This document shows, piece by piece, positions 1 through 8,857 of a stretch of 26,000 bases of DNA. The DNA is from Owenia fusiformis. Taxonomy: Eukaryota > Annelida > Polychaeta > Sabellida > Oweniidae. The notes beneath the pieces are model-generated. The model saw nothing but the letters and a program-made list of their open reading frames with translations, was not told the DNA's origin and searched no databases. How positions within the stretch are numbered: the first letter of the stretch is position 1; each line of letters starts with the position of its first letter. A program made the position numbers and the translations under genes. The stretch lies in assembly GCA_903813345.2 (NCBI GenBank), contig CAIIXF020000127.1, positions 1 to 26,000 of the forward strand, in the 5' to 3' direction.

Positions 1-590
1 TATATAGTCAAATTATTTTCTAAGCCTAAAAACATTCAATAAATATGTCATTGGGTTATAATATTATTTTTACTTCATGGCGACATTCAGAAAATGTTGA
101 AATTGACCCTTGAAAATACCTGAATTATCATCTTTAGAATGGATTAATCACCCGATTTGTATGAATTTTTCAAATTTTACTTTTACATACCTGTTAATTA
201 CCCATGCCAAAAATGAAGATGATCAAATAAATACTTCTTTAGTTATAAGCATTTGTCATAGTACCCCCAAGAATTTGTCGTCAAGGGGGGTAAAACTCAA
301 AAATGACAACTTTCGCACCAGAAATTGATGTTAGACTGAGTGGATTCTAATGAAGGATGATGATATGGTTATATTTAAGCAATAAAATTATCCCCAGCTC
401 CCGACCCCGACCAACCTTGCTATACAGCCCACTATATTATATTATATTATGAATGATAAGGTGGAACATTTTATAAAAACGACTATTTTAAAATGAAACG
501 TACAATAAGGGCAACATAAAAATGAGAAAAAACATATATTTTTATTCTTCATTCACATGGGCCAAAGTAACCGTCGCACATAATCGGACA
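1..590. other. AT-rich flank without a recognisable gene
   Basis: No reading frame here resembles a known protein; the only ORF of note (about 72 codons from position 110, plus strand) has no recognisable motif. There is a short tandem of TATTA units near 433-450. The segment lies just past the 3' tail of LINE-A and is its insertion flank. I see nothing else in it. Confidence 0.5.
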
Positions 591-619
591 TTTTTTATTT
601 TTATTTATTTATTTATTTC
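591..619 (-). repeat. LINE-A 3' tail, (TTTA)n-like
   Basis: The plus strand reads T6-A-T5-A followed by four TTTA-type units. Read on the minus strand this is an A-rich (AAAT)n tail directly after the LINE-A 3' UTR, the expected 3' end of a short-tandem-tailed LINE. Confidence 0.75.
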
Positions 620-780
620 ATTGATATAGTTTAAAATACAATTACAATAGCATCCCTAAATCGCCAGAGGGCATTATATAGGAATGGTGAGAGGCTGGGG
701 GTGGCAGGCAGACAGGGTCCCGGACCGGAGCAGGTGTGACAGGATACAGGATATCAGAGAGAGAGACATGAGGGAGGGAA

Positions 781-1395
781 TTAGCTATTGTCTATAATGA
801 AGTCAAGTATCAGGGAAATGGCTTTAGAGTTTACATCTATGCTTAAGTTTGGGCTTCCTGTTTTCAAAATGGAGATAAAATCGTACTGGGGAAGATTATT
901 ATTGAGAGAAGGTTCTAATTCAGCAAGTTTATCCCAGAGATCCTGTCTTACTAAGGTTAAGCGATTGCACTGGAAGAGAATATGCTTTAAGGTTTGAGAG
1001 CTGCCACAAGCACAATTAGGGCTGTCAACAGAGTTAAAATTATGGGCATAAAATTGAGCTTTAAAAAATAAGTCAGCTCTTACTTTATTCACCACTATCT
1101 CATGCCGTCTAGAAAGATTGAGTTGACTTGTGGTCAAAATTTTAGAGGGGTTTTGGAGGAAAAGCCGTTGGTGTTTTTTGAAATTATGAAGAGTTTTCTT
1201 GGTTTTAATAGAAGGGGGGAGCTCTAGCCATTTTGAGATTGCAGAAGGTATTGCTGAGGATGAGAATCTAGCAGAGCATCTTATGGGCATTTTGAATGGA
1301 TCAATGTATCTCAAGTTTCTGTTCCTAACATTACTATACTTATCAAAAATGTCTGTGATATATGAGGGACTTGTACCATTGGCAACTTTGGACAT
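781..1395 (-). pseudogene. LINE-A RT C-terminal domain with Cys/His motif
   Basis: About 200 codons are open on the minus strand. The N-terminal part (NVRNRNLRYIDPF, then SAIPSAISKWLELP) matches the post-RT 'YxLRN...' and 'PsxixxWNxLP' blocks common in CR1/L2-like LINEs. A Cys/His cluster follows, CACG-x6-LKHILFQC, i.e. C-x-C-x8-H-x3-C, the usual C-terminal knuckle of such ORF2 proteins. It ends at a natural stop about 160 bp before the element tail. It reads as the tail of the ORF2 polyprotein and not as an independent gene, because the upstream connection domain continues into it after an in-frame stop near 1400. Confidence 0.75.
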
Positions 1396-2009
1396 AAAAT
1401 TATTTTATTGTATTCTACGTCTAGATTCAAGTGTTGGCCAGTTTAGGAGACTTGGGACCTTTTCTGTACTGCTCCCTTGGATGCAGCCAGAACAATAGAG
1501 TGCCGCTGTGTAATATAGACTATCGAGTCTTCGCAAAAGAAATTTAGAAGTTGTGCCATATAAAATGGCACCATAATCAAAGTGAGGAAGAATGAATGAG
1601 TTGAAGATTGTTTCTAGGTGCTTGCTCCCAAGCTTGAATTTGAGTTTCTTTAATGGGTTTAATATTTTTCTTATTTTGACTAGTAAATCACCAATATGCT
1701 TATCATAAGATAAACATGGGTCAAAAATGAGTCCTTAATGTTCGTGCTCGGTATCTCTTTTGATTTCTATATTGTTTAGTTTTGAAGTTGACACATTATC
1801 AGTTTTTGTTCTAGGTGAGTGAAAAATCATCTCGGAACTCTTCTCCGGTTTAAAATCAAGTTTCCAAGTGTTAGACCATTCTTCTACTTTAATTAGATTG
1901 GATTTTACCACTGCTTCTATTTGTTGTGGTTGTTTTGGGTCAAAGGATGGTGTAATGAGGTATCATCTGCATAAATGTAGCAATGACCATCCAGATTGTC
2001 TAATATATA
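1396..2009 (-). pseudogene. LINE-A RT motif C and connection domain, fragmented
   Basis: By hand translation of the minus strand, the RT active-site box YADD is encoded at 1962-1973, in the context CYIYADDTSLH, out of frame with the upstream RT fragment. Lower down, a connection-domain stretch (LPHFDYGAILYGTTSKFLL and LYYTAALYCSGCIQGSS) is readable until an in-frame stop just before the C-terminal fragment. A short AT-rich insertion, TATATATTAGAAAAAG-like on the plus strand, sits between the PQGS box and YADD. Frames switch at least twice, so this is decayed sequence. Confidence 0.7.
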
Positions 2010-2950
2010 TTATATGTTAATATATATTAGAAAAAGTATTGGCCCTAGTATTGAGCCCTGTGGGACACCGCAGTTTATAAAATTAGTTTCTGAGTAATTG
2101 GAGGTCTCACCAGAAATTTGAACAGCAATTTTCCTGTTGGTAAGATAAGATGTGATCATTTTAAGGAGTTGACCTTGAAAACCATACGCCTTGAGTTTAT
2201 GGAGGAGTAACGAGTGCGGAACCCGGTCAAAAGTGGCCGCTACGTACACAAATATTGTTTTGGAGGCTTGTCCTTGTTCAAAAGTAGTTTGAAGAAAATG
2301 CTCGATAGATAAAAGTTGATGAATGGTGCTATGGCCTGGTAAAAATCCGGACTGATACTTAAAAAGAAGATCATTATCAAGTAAGTGTTTTCTGATTCTG
2401 TCAGCAAGAACCTTTTCAAAAACTTTGGATATGGAGCTTAGCAAGGTGATAGGTCTGTAGTTATTAACATTTGATTTATCATTTTTTTTAAAGATTGGAC
2501 AAACATTGCCTATTTTCCAAATATCTGGATACGTGCATTTAGTTAGAAGTTTATTAAATAATATGGTAAGAGGTTTTGAAATGGTATGAGCTGTAAGGTT
2601 CAACATTTTGTTTGTGATATTATCTGGCCCGCATTCTTTGGAGGTATCTAAGGAGAGAATTATTTTCATAATTTCAAATTGGTCAGTCTTAGCGGAAATG
2701 AGTAAAGAATTTGTCCTCATGGGGAATAGAGGCAAATGGTCAAAACTGGCATCTATATGGTTTTTAGAAGCAAAATAGTTCATGAATTTGTTTGCAATAT
2801 CAAGGTTATTTGAAAGTGCGTGTCCAGTAATTTCATCATAAATGCTAGATATGCTGTTTTTCGTCAAATTTGTGCCTAAAAATGATTTGACGATTCTCCA
2901 ATAATTTTTATCGGACTTATTTAGCTGGTCAATTGATGATAAGGTTTTTT
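2010..2950 (-). pseudogene. LINE-A reverse transcriptase, fingers and palm
   Basis: The conserved non-LTR RT series is visible in order: KECGPDNITNKML (block 0/1), YPDIWKIGNVCPIFKK, NNYRPITLLSSISKVFEK, YQSGFLPGHST, motif A region FVYVAATFDRVPH, and CGVPQGSILGPILFLIYIN (motif B). The motif A position that normally carries a catalytic aspartate (FxDxxxAFD) reads Tyr here, so this copy lacks a metal-binding residue. The reading frame continues upstream of 2867 without an ATG, through a linker (DQLNKSDKNYWRIVKSFLG). The fragment is therefore internal to a polyprotein. It ends at a stop before YADD. Confidence 0.85.
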
Positions 2951-3120
2951 TCGTGATTTATTTTATGGTTCACAATGATAGTCAAAAGAAGGGCATCAAT
3001 CCCATTTAAATTAAGATCACCAGGTTTAAATGTCTTGGTCACTATAATGTTATGGGTATAAAGGACCAGACCCCTGCCAAGTTCACTAGAAAATGTATTG
3101 TAATTATTTAAGTCAGTCAC
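2929..3120 (-). pseudogene. LINE-A endonuclease middle fragment
   Basis: About 60 codons continue the endonuclease in another frame after the upstream fragment stops. The stretch ELGRGLVLYTHN aligns in character with the 'GGGVxLYVkn' strand of APE endonucleases and is followed by IDALLLTI. No GDFN, SxIDY or SDH box follows. Instead the sequence passes straight into the RT linker, so the catalytic C-terminal half of the nuclease is deleted. Confidence 0.6.
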
Positions 3121-3856
3121 CAGAATCCATCCTTATTTTTGAGATACCGGCCTCACAGAGGCCGATAACACTTGGGTTAATTTCATTTACCCTGAGTTTT
3201 AGGGATTCAAATCTTAGGCCGTTATTGGCTGTCAAGCTATTAATGTTTGAGAACATAAATGTCAAATTATTTTGTCCTGGATTAGGATGAACATCCCCTG
3301 CTATGAGGAGTAACAGCATATTCATATTTGGAATAAAAGTTACAATACACAATCCAGGTATCAAAAGGGATGTTAAAAGGATTTTGGTAATCGGAATAAT
3401 AGAATAGGTACTTATCATTGATTTAACGTGGGACCTAATAAGGTAGACAGTCACAAGCAGGGGAATAATACAAGTTGTCATGAAGCCAATAAGATAGAAG
3501 AAGAGTAAAAACACTAAAATCATGTATGGATATACGAAAGTCCAAGTCCAAAAGAAAAATAGACTCATGTATAGAGCCAGGGGAGGCATTATCTGTTCAT
3601 AAATTTGGTAAAATGGTGGGACAGGAGATGTTGCTTCTCTGTTTGAGGTGCTGCAATATAATTTGTGTCTCAAATTAAATAGACCAATAGTCACCCTCCA
3701 CTGTTGGACGGGATCTATCCTACCCCCTGTCTTATCACCCCAGCCCCAGTCCCAAGCCCCGACCTGCCTGCCACTGCCCCAGTACAGTGATGGTGTCCCA
3801 TGGAATTTTCCATGTACACGAAGTGTGGAGAGGGATATGAGAAGACATATGTTAAG
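3113..3856 (-). pseudogene. LINE-A ORF2 leader: membrane segments, 2A-like motif, endonuclease start
   Basis: The frame is open from a TGA at 3857-3859 with no early ATG. It encodes a Gly/Trp-rich stretch, then about four strongly hydrophobic segments (for example MSLFFFWTWTFVYPYM, LVFLLFFYLIGFM, IIPLLVTVYLI, LLTSLLIPGLCIVTFI), and then MLLLLIAGDVHPNPGQ. The last element resembles the 2A ribosome-skipping consensus DxExNPGP but has His for Glu and Gln for the final Pro, so it is probably not active as written. The nuclease begins right after it (NLTFMFSNINSLT, then VIGLCEAGIS, which holds the catalytic Glu). A leader ending in a 2A-like box before the endonuclease is documented for CR1-type LINEs; four membrane segments are more than the usual single hydrophobic run. 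Confidence 0.7.
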
Positions 3857-3899
3857 TCAATATAAATAAGAGAGTATATAAATATATAAATAAAAGACA

Positions 3900-4218
3900 A
3901 TCACAACTGTGTCAGAACAAACATACATAATTCCAAGCAATTAATCTGCTTTGACAAGTATTACATACCTAGCAAAGCATTTGTATGGAAGTCAATGGAG
4001 CTGAAGGACGGCTATATATTCCTGTATAGCCGCCAAACTTTACACCATGACAATCGTATGACGTCACGTTTCATTTCTTACATATTTCAATCGCACACAG
4101 ACGTGTGACGTCATTGATATAACATGAAAACAAAGCATTTTTTGTCTTTTTCACGCATTTCTACATATTATATTCATGAAATGTAATGTAAAATGTACTT
4201 TAGGTATGTAATACAACA
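3900..4218. other. Gene-free stretch with CRE-like palindromes and a small hairpin
   Basis: No coding potential is seen. It contains an 8-bp-arm hairpin (CGGCTATA at 4009-4016, TATAGCCG at 4025-4032) and two perfect TGACGTCA octamers described separately. It separates LINE-A from the foldback at 4219. Confidence 0.4.
4059..4113. promoter_or_regulatory. Two TGACGTCA (CRE/bZIP-type) palindromes
   Basis: Perfect TGACGTCA octamers lie at 4059-4066 and 4106-4113, 47 bp apart centre to centre. The octamer is the consensus CREB/ATF bZIP site. No promoter or gene can be assigned to them, and a third copy in the adjacent foldback (4290-4297) suggests they may simply be part of repeat sequence. Confidence 0.25.
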
Positions 4219-4332
4219 ATTATGTCCGTATCATTGAATATATGCCTTCAGTCTGTCGTCAATATAACCCTCGCAAGCTCGGGCTATATTGACGTCAGAC
4301 CTCAGGCATATATTCAATGATAGGGACATAAT
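4219..4332. repeat. Foldback hairpin, about 50-bp arms
   Basis: The left arm (4219-4274, ATTATGTCCGTATCATTG...) is nearly the exact reverse complement of 4281-4332 (...CAATGATAGGGACATAAT). A very short loop contains the self-complementary GCAAGCTCGGG core. The arms differ by only a few bases. It is a compact foldback/MITE-like hairpin of the kind scattered through marine invertebrate genomes. No transposase or clear target duplication is visible. Confidence 0.8.
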
Positions 4333-6232
4333 GGCTAACTATATAGTGAAGATAATTATTTACAGGACTACTGTACACACATCCAATGATGCAAAACCAG
4401 GTCTGAAAATGTACTTTTATTTTATATCAATAAACTCCTTACCTAAACTGGTCAATTTTCCCTCAGTAGTAAATTATTAAAAGTTAGAAAAATTATTAAA
4501 ATTAAAGTCAACCCTTTCTCACAAATGATATACATATTATACAGTTATCATGGTTACATTTTATACAAGAGAAAGGGGACTCTAAGACTCTAAGTCATTC
4601 AAGTGTATCTATTGAGACGAAACAGAGTACATGTTTAAGGTATATTTACCAATATTGTCCAATCTGGTTTACAAGGATAAGAATGCAGTAAGTTTAATGA
4701 GATACTATACCTTCAGTCATGTTATTTCATAGACTGTATTAGAGGGATCAAGTTTTGTTACCCTGAGAGCAATAGCCACTTACAATTCCCTCTACCTAAG
4801 AGTGATGATGTGTGGTTTTAACCTGGCGGCGAAGGATACAGAGCCTCGCCGACATGTCTTACCATTTAGTAATAGCTCACAAGAGCAGCATCTCTGTTAT
4901 AGACTCAAAAACTTTCTAAAATTTAGAAGTACAGTTACTAAATAAAGAGTGATAATCAGGTCGATGCCTCTATGGAAGGGTTGTAAGTGCTAGTGGGCTG
5001 TAATTGTGTGCAAATCATTAGTCAAACACATACTGTACAAATGAGTCGCTCCGAAACAACACATATAGTATATACGAGTCGACAAAAGAACAATAATCTT
5101 ATTGCTAACTATATCACTCTACTATACCTTGCATTTGGTGTTCATGAGCAACCCATTTGGCTTATTAGTAATGATTATGTATTTGTTTTTATTTGTCTGT
5201 TCCTTATTAATGGTTTATCGGTTGAAAGTCAGATGTTGATAAGGCACTTTCAAAAATATATTAAACAATTCAATTAGACAAACAAAGTATCTTATGCATT
5301 TCTAGGTGTTAGGTATAGTAGAGTGTATATACACGTACCTTGAATTCAAAACAGTCCTTTCAAACCAAACATTCAGTGATACGAACAAGCATTCAATGGC
5401 ATGTAGCGATTATAGCGATACTGGATTCTTTACTGAATTGTGTCGAAGTTAGACGTGTGGTGCGGAAGTTAATAAGCAGATGACCATCATTTCAATGTTA
5501 TATTGTTTGTAGGCAAATTGAGATTAGGCCATTGGAGTATTTGTTTCACGCATACATAAAGCATAACGCATTCAAGGGTCACATTTATCATTAAACCAAT
5601 AACTCAAACATATGACCTTGTATACCGACCACCTCTTGAAATCAATGCAGGCTGATTTCAACGAATGCAAACGGTGATATATAAAAGAAACATAATCAGG
5701 CATGACCACGTCCCAACTTCTTTTGTTTTCTTTACAACTAAGCTATGACTGCAGTCTATTCAGTGTTGCGTATCGAACCTTGTTTATTATAAAAATAGTG
5801 CAACAACAAGCAGAATTCACACATTTACCTTATACTTATTCTCAACGGAAGACATTGAATTTATCTCTTAGGTTTTACATTATAAATATCTTAACATGCA
5901 GAATACGAAAATAGAGGCTTAGGCCCAACTTTGTATGGATTTTATGAAAATAATCTGATTTTAGAGAAATGAAAAGAAAAATGTCCACACCCTACACAAA
6001 AGATTTATGGTTCCCCGGGAATACGCATGTGTTGCTTGTATATTAGAATCGTATTCCAGTTACAGAAAGAAGTACATATCATGCTAAACTATATATATAT
6101 ATTTATCGTCTATTATCCTTTGACAAGTAGAGTAGAGAATAAAAATAAAAAATTTAAAAAATTCAAAAAAGGAAATAACTAAAAGATTATTTTTTTAGAA
6201 AACTACTTGGTATATGATAAAGCAGATATGTG
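4333..6232. other. Long stretch with no recognisable gene
   Basis: Short ORFs here (for example plus strand 4987-5277 and 5702-5914) have no recognisable domain and no sign of codon constraint. There is a short AT dinucleotide run near 6088-6100 and an A-rich run near 6139-6172. I see no RNA gene. Confidence 0.4.
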
Positions 6233-6420
6233 CGGTCGGTTTGGATATGGGGTTTATCCCTCGTGAGATATGCACGTCTACCTTCGGTCCCTATGGTCCA
6301 TCAGGTAGATATAGAGATTATCCTATATGAGGTTCAGGATATTGGGATTACCCCGAGGCAAATATAATATATCTGTCCGAGGGCCGCAGGTCCCGAGGGA
6401 AAATATATTTTATTCCATAT
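6233..6420. repeat. Degenerate foldback-type repeat
   Basis: A GTTTGGATATGGGG-like start, two internal mini-hairpins (around GTCTACC...GGTAGAT at 6278-6311 and TCCGAGGGCCGCAGGTCCCGA near 6378-6398) and AT-rich arms resemble the other foldbacks nearby. The large arms are too diverged for me to pair base by base, so the limits are approximate. Confidence 0.4.
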
Positions 6421-6461
6421 AATACTACTGTTTTCCTAGGGAAATATGAAGGAATTAAAAT

Positions 6462-6585
6462 CGTATTGAATCGTATTACATAAAAAAATGGTATTGTCCC
6501 CGGGAAAAATCGTATTGGAGCGTATTACATGAAAAAATCGTATTGTCCCCCGTGAAAAAATCGTATTGGAGCGTATTGACCTATT
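6462..6585. repeat. Short tandem repeat of a TCGTATTG-containing unit
   Basis: A unit of about 55 bp containing TCGTATTGTCCCC and TCGTATTGGAGCGTATT repeats about twice, with a partial third copy at the left. It lies between two foldback elements. Confidence 0.6.
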
Positions 6586-6688
6586 TTTTAGTTTCCCGGT
6601 TATTTTATTTATTTATTTTATTTTTCAAACAATGTGCATTTATTAATATAACGTTTGCATTATCCAAATGTAACATTCTAGAGGGATG

Positions 6689-6904
6689 TATTATGGAATA
6701 AATAGGTTATTTCTGGTCAGGATTGAATATGGGTTTTATTCCTCGGAAAATATAATATTGACCTTGGGCAATATGATATTGACACTCGGTCGCTGCGCTC
6801 TCGGTCAATATTATTTTACCCTTCAGTCAATATCATATTGTCCCTCGGAATAAAACCCATATTCAATCCCTCCCAGTAAATAACCTATATGTATTCCATA
6901 CCTG
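6689..6904. repeat. Foldback element of about 215 bp
   Basis: The outer arms pair TATGGAATAAATAGGTTATTT (left) with AAATAACCTATATGTATTCCATA (right). Inside, GGATTGAATATGGGTTTTAT (from 6720) pairs exactly with ATAAAACCCATATTCAATCC (to 6868). The centre is the GGTCGCTGCGCTCTCGGTC loop. Almost the whole element folds on itself, as expected of a foldback/MITE hairpin. Confidence 0.8.
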
Positions 6905-6963
6905 ATGAGGTTTCAGGGGCATATCAACCGGGAATATATTCCATATCAGGCAAATATTTTTCG

Positions 6964-6995
6964 TATGTCCCGCTCCGACGGAGCTCTGGGACATA
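6964..6995. repeat. Small perfect-stem hairpin
   Basis: TATGTCCCGCTCCG pairs with CGGAGCTCTGGGACATA with one bulge; TCGTATGTCCCGCTC recurs immediately after at about 7000-7014. It belongs to the same cluster of self-complementary units. Confidence 0.5.
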
Positions 6996-7010
6996 TAAAT
7001 CGTATGTCCC

Positions 7011-7370
7011 GCTCAAAAAAAATGTTAAAACTAAATTCGGGGAAAAAATGTGAAAAAAAAATTTGAAAAAAAAATTGTGGAAAAAAAATTATGTAAAAAA
7101 ATTTTGAAAAAAATTTGAAAAAAAAGTTTTGAAAATATTCTGAAAAAAAGTATGCCAAAAAAAGGTGAAAAAATTGAAAAAAATGTGGGAAAAAAATTGG
7201 GAAAAAAAATTGAAAAAATTGTGTGAAAAAATCTGAAAATAAAAATTTTAAAAAATTGTGTAAAAAAATTATGTAAAAAAATTTTGAAAAAAATTAAAAA
7301 AAAATGTTTTGAAAATATTCTGAAAAAAAATTATGCAAAAAATGTGAAAAAAATGTTGAAAAATTTTTTT
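7011..7370. repeat. A-rich low-complexity block with internal duplication
   Basis: About 360 bp consist almost entirely of runs of A broken by TTTG, TG or G. A subunit of about 105 bp (with landmarks ATTATGTAAAAAAATTTTG and TTTTGAAAATATTCTG) occurs at about 7077-7180 and again at about 7257-7360. The Phe-rich ORFs on the opposite strand are artefacts of this composition. Confidence 0.75.
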
Positions 7371-7372
7371 GG

Positions 7373-7437
7373 TTTGTGACGATATACTCCGGAAAACACA
7401 ATATGCGGAGGATATTGTGACGATATACTCCGCTTGT
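7373..7437. repeat. Direct and inverted short repeats (GACGATATACTCCG)
   Basis: TGTGACGATATACTCCG occurs twice about 45 bp apart. Between the copies, GCGGAGGATAT forms an imperfect inverted match to ATATACTCCGC. No function is apparent. Confidence 0.5.
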
Positions 7438-7532
7438 TGATTTCCCGCCAAATTGACTCTGTTTGGGATGTAATTCATTTTGCAATGATATTATACATTT
7501 ATTACACTCCTTTTAAGTGAAGGATAATAAGA

Positions 7533-7670
7533 ACATCCTATGATTTTTTACAGAATATCATTTTAATCTACTCGGTGATATTGATATATGCACTCGTTCG
7601 CTTTGCTCTCTCGTGCAGATATCAATATCACCTCGTAGATAAAAATGATATTCTTCAAAATCATAGGATA
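7533..7670. repeat. Foldback hairpin of about 140 bp
   Basis: The left arm ATCCTATGATTTTT...GAATATCATTTTAATCTAC...GGTGATATTGATAT is the near-exact reverse complement of the right arm ATATCAATATCACC...GTAGATAAAAATGATATTC...ATCATAGGAT. The loop is CACTCGTTCGCTTTGCTCTC, the same kind of CGCT-rich loop as in the 6689-6904 element, which suggests one family. Confidence 0.8.
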
Positions 7671-7768
7671 TCCTATAAATCCCATGGTTGCAATGATATA
7701 GATCGAATTTCACATAATGATATATTTGATATGTGGACCAAGATATCATATTTCAGCAAACAATTTAC

Positions 7769-7855
7769 AAACCATCGAATATCACTTTTAAACTATCGAA
7801 TATCACGTCTTAAAAAGTGATATTCGATGGTTTGAAAAGTGATATTCGATGGTTT
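7769..7855. repeat. Hairpin built from four copies of a 17-mer
   Basis: AAACCATCGAATATCAC occurs twice on the plus strand (second copy with AAACTATCG) and twice as its reverse complement, giving two 38-39-bp arms (7769-7806 and 7817-7855) around a 10-base loop. The arms differ at about two positions. It may be the inner product of two nested or duplicated small inverted repeats. Confidence 0.75.
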
Positions 7856-7864
7856 CGAATTTTT

Positions 7865-8116
7865 TCAAAAAATGAATTTTGAATATTTGATGACGTAAAT
7901 CAAGATAATTTCTACTCCTACTCGCATCTTGTCTATTCCACAGGTTTGGGAAAAGTGTACAGGAAAACCTCCATGTTCAATTGATGTATGATCAATATAC
8001 GAATCGAATGTATTCTCGTGTGCATTACAATATCCACATTGAAACATTTTTGGCCTGCAATGGACGTATAATGGATTAGAATATGAGGCCGTGTTATCAT
8101 TCAAATGTAAAGTCAT
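7865..8116 (-). CDS. Short ORF or possible exon with one C2H2 zinc finger
   Basis: From the ATG at 8114-8116 there are 83 codons. They contain FQCGYC-x12-H-x4-H (residues C27, C30, H43, H48), exact classical C2H2 spacing. Isolated fingers of the 'CGYC...H(T/S)...EH' type occur in uncharacterised, often transposon-related, proteins of invertebrates. The residues after the finger look coding up to about GIDKMR. A possible splice donor (GTAGGA, GT at 7921-7920) follows, after which the translation turns into low-quality AT-rich residues. It could therefore be a first exon whose intron runs into the foldback cluster, or a remnant of a mobile element. No second exon was recognised. The function is unknown. 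Confidence 0.35.
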   Translation of the reverse strand: MTLHLNDNTASYSNPLYVHCRPKMFQCGYCNAHENTFDSYIDHTSIEHGGFPVHFSQTCGIDKMRVGVEIILIYVIKYSKFIF

Positions 8117-8131
8117 GGTATTGGGTTGCAA

Positions 8132-8857
8132 GTTAATATCAGATTCAATGCAAATTAATCATTTAATATCAGATGCGCGATCAGTCCAATAATGTAATTC
8201 CAGGTCATCAGTTCGATATCTAGCAGTTGTTCTAACGACACGGTATTACTAGGCTATCATGTTATAAATACACACACATATAAATAAATCAAACTGGTAC
8301 ACGATATAAGCACGACTGCTCTTTCAATTGAGTATAAATGTTGATAAACTTACCCGGAAGCCAACACATACACGTTTAGACGATGCTATTTTAGTTCAGT
8401 GTAAGAGTAAATGCCCGGATATCAAAGCTTTTTCGTGTTTAAGTTTTAACCAAGCATGTAGATTCGGGTTATATTGCGTGTAGAATTTATCGATATCAGG
8501 GCCGCTACATGCCAGTGAGCATTGCAGTTTGCAAGCGGGTTATGTTTCTGTACAGTCTGTATGACCGCGCGCATGCGCATTCGATGTAAACAATAAGTAC
8601 AGTTAGGTTATCAAGATGTACACTTGTGTACATTCAATATTGCACCAAGATGGTACTTTTCAAACACAGTTTTTGATAAGTTTTAATTATCTATAAGTAT
8701 GATATTCAATTTAGGCGTACTAACAGAGGTTCATACTATATTTTTGTGTAAAAAAGTCATATTTTAGAATGGATTCAGTAGCACTATTTTGTATTTGAAT
8801 CCGTTGGAAATGTTAAGAGTAATACTTGCCCTCGGACAATCATTCGTGACAATAGTT
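8132..8857. other. Non-coding stretch upstream of the C2H2 ORF
   Basis: No protein is recognised here. The stretch contains the GCGCATGCGC palindrome (separate entry) and has a more even base composition than the flanking repeats, especially at about 8480-8600. If the C2H2 ORF is a real exon, this would be its 5' region. Confidence 0.35.
8569..8578. promoter_or_regulatory. NRF1-like palindrome GCGCATGCGC
   Basis: This is a perfect GCGCATGCGC inside CCGCGCGCATGCGCATTC. It matches the NRF1 consensus, a common element of CpG-type promoters in animals. It lies about 450 bp upstream of the C2H2 ORF start on the minus strand. Whether it drives transcription is inference. Confidence 0.3.

Larger units (their letters stand above)
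591..3856 (-). mobile_element. LINE-A: decayed CR1/L2-like non-LTR retrotransposon
   Basis: This minus-strand element reads, from high to low coordinates: hydrophobic leader, 2A-like motif, start of an APE endonuclease, RT, connection domain, C-terminal Cys/His motif and an A/T-rich tail. That order and the leader ending in a GDVxxNPG-type motif are features of CR1/L2/Jockey-group APE LINEs. The coding frame is broken by several frameshifts. The second half of the endonuclease (GDFN and SDH motifs) is absent, which implies an internal deletion of a few hundred bases. The 5' limit is uncertain: I place it at an in-frame stop at 3857-3859, but untranslated sequence could extend further. I found no target-site duplication by eye. 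The copy is inactive. Confidence 0.85.

Noticed and set aside
1199-1498. Plus-strand ORF of 99 codons inside LINE-A
   Set aside because: It is the antisense shadow of the RT C-terminal region, whose motifs are on the minus strand.
6946-7485. Phe-rich ORFs on the minus strand
   Set aside because: They are translations of the A-rich low-complexity block and have no independent support.
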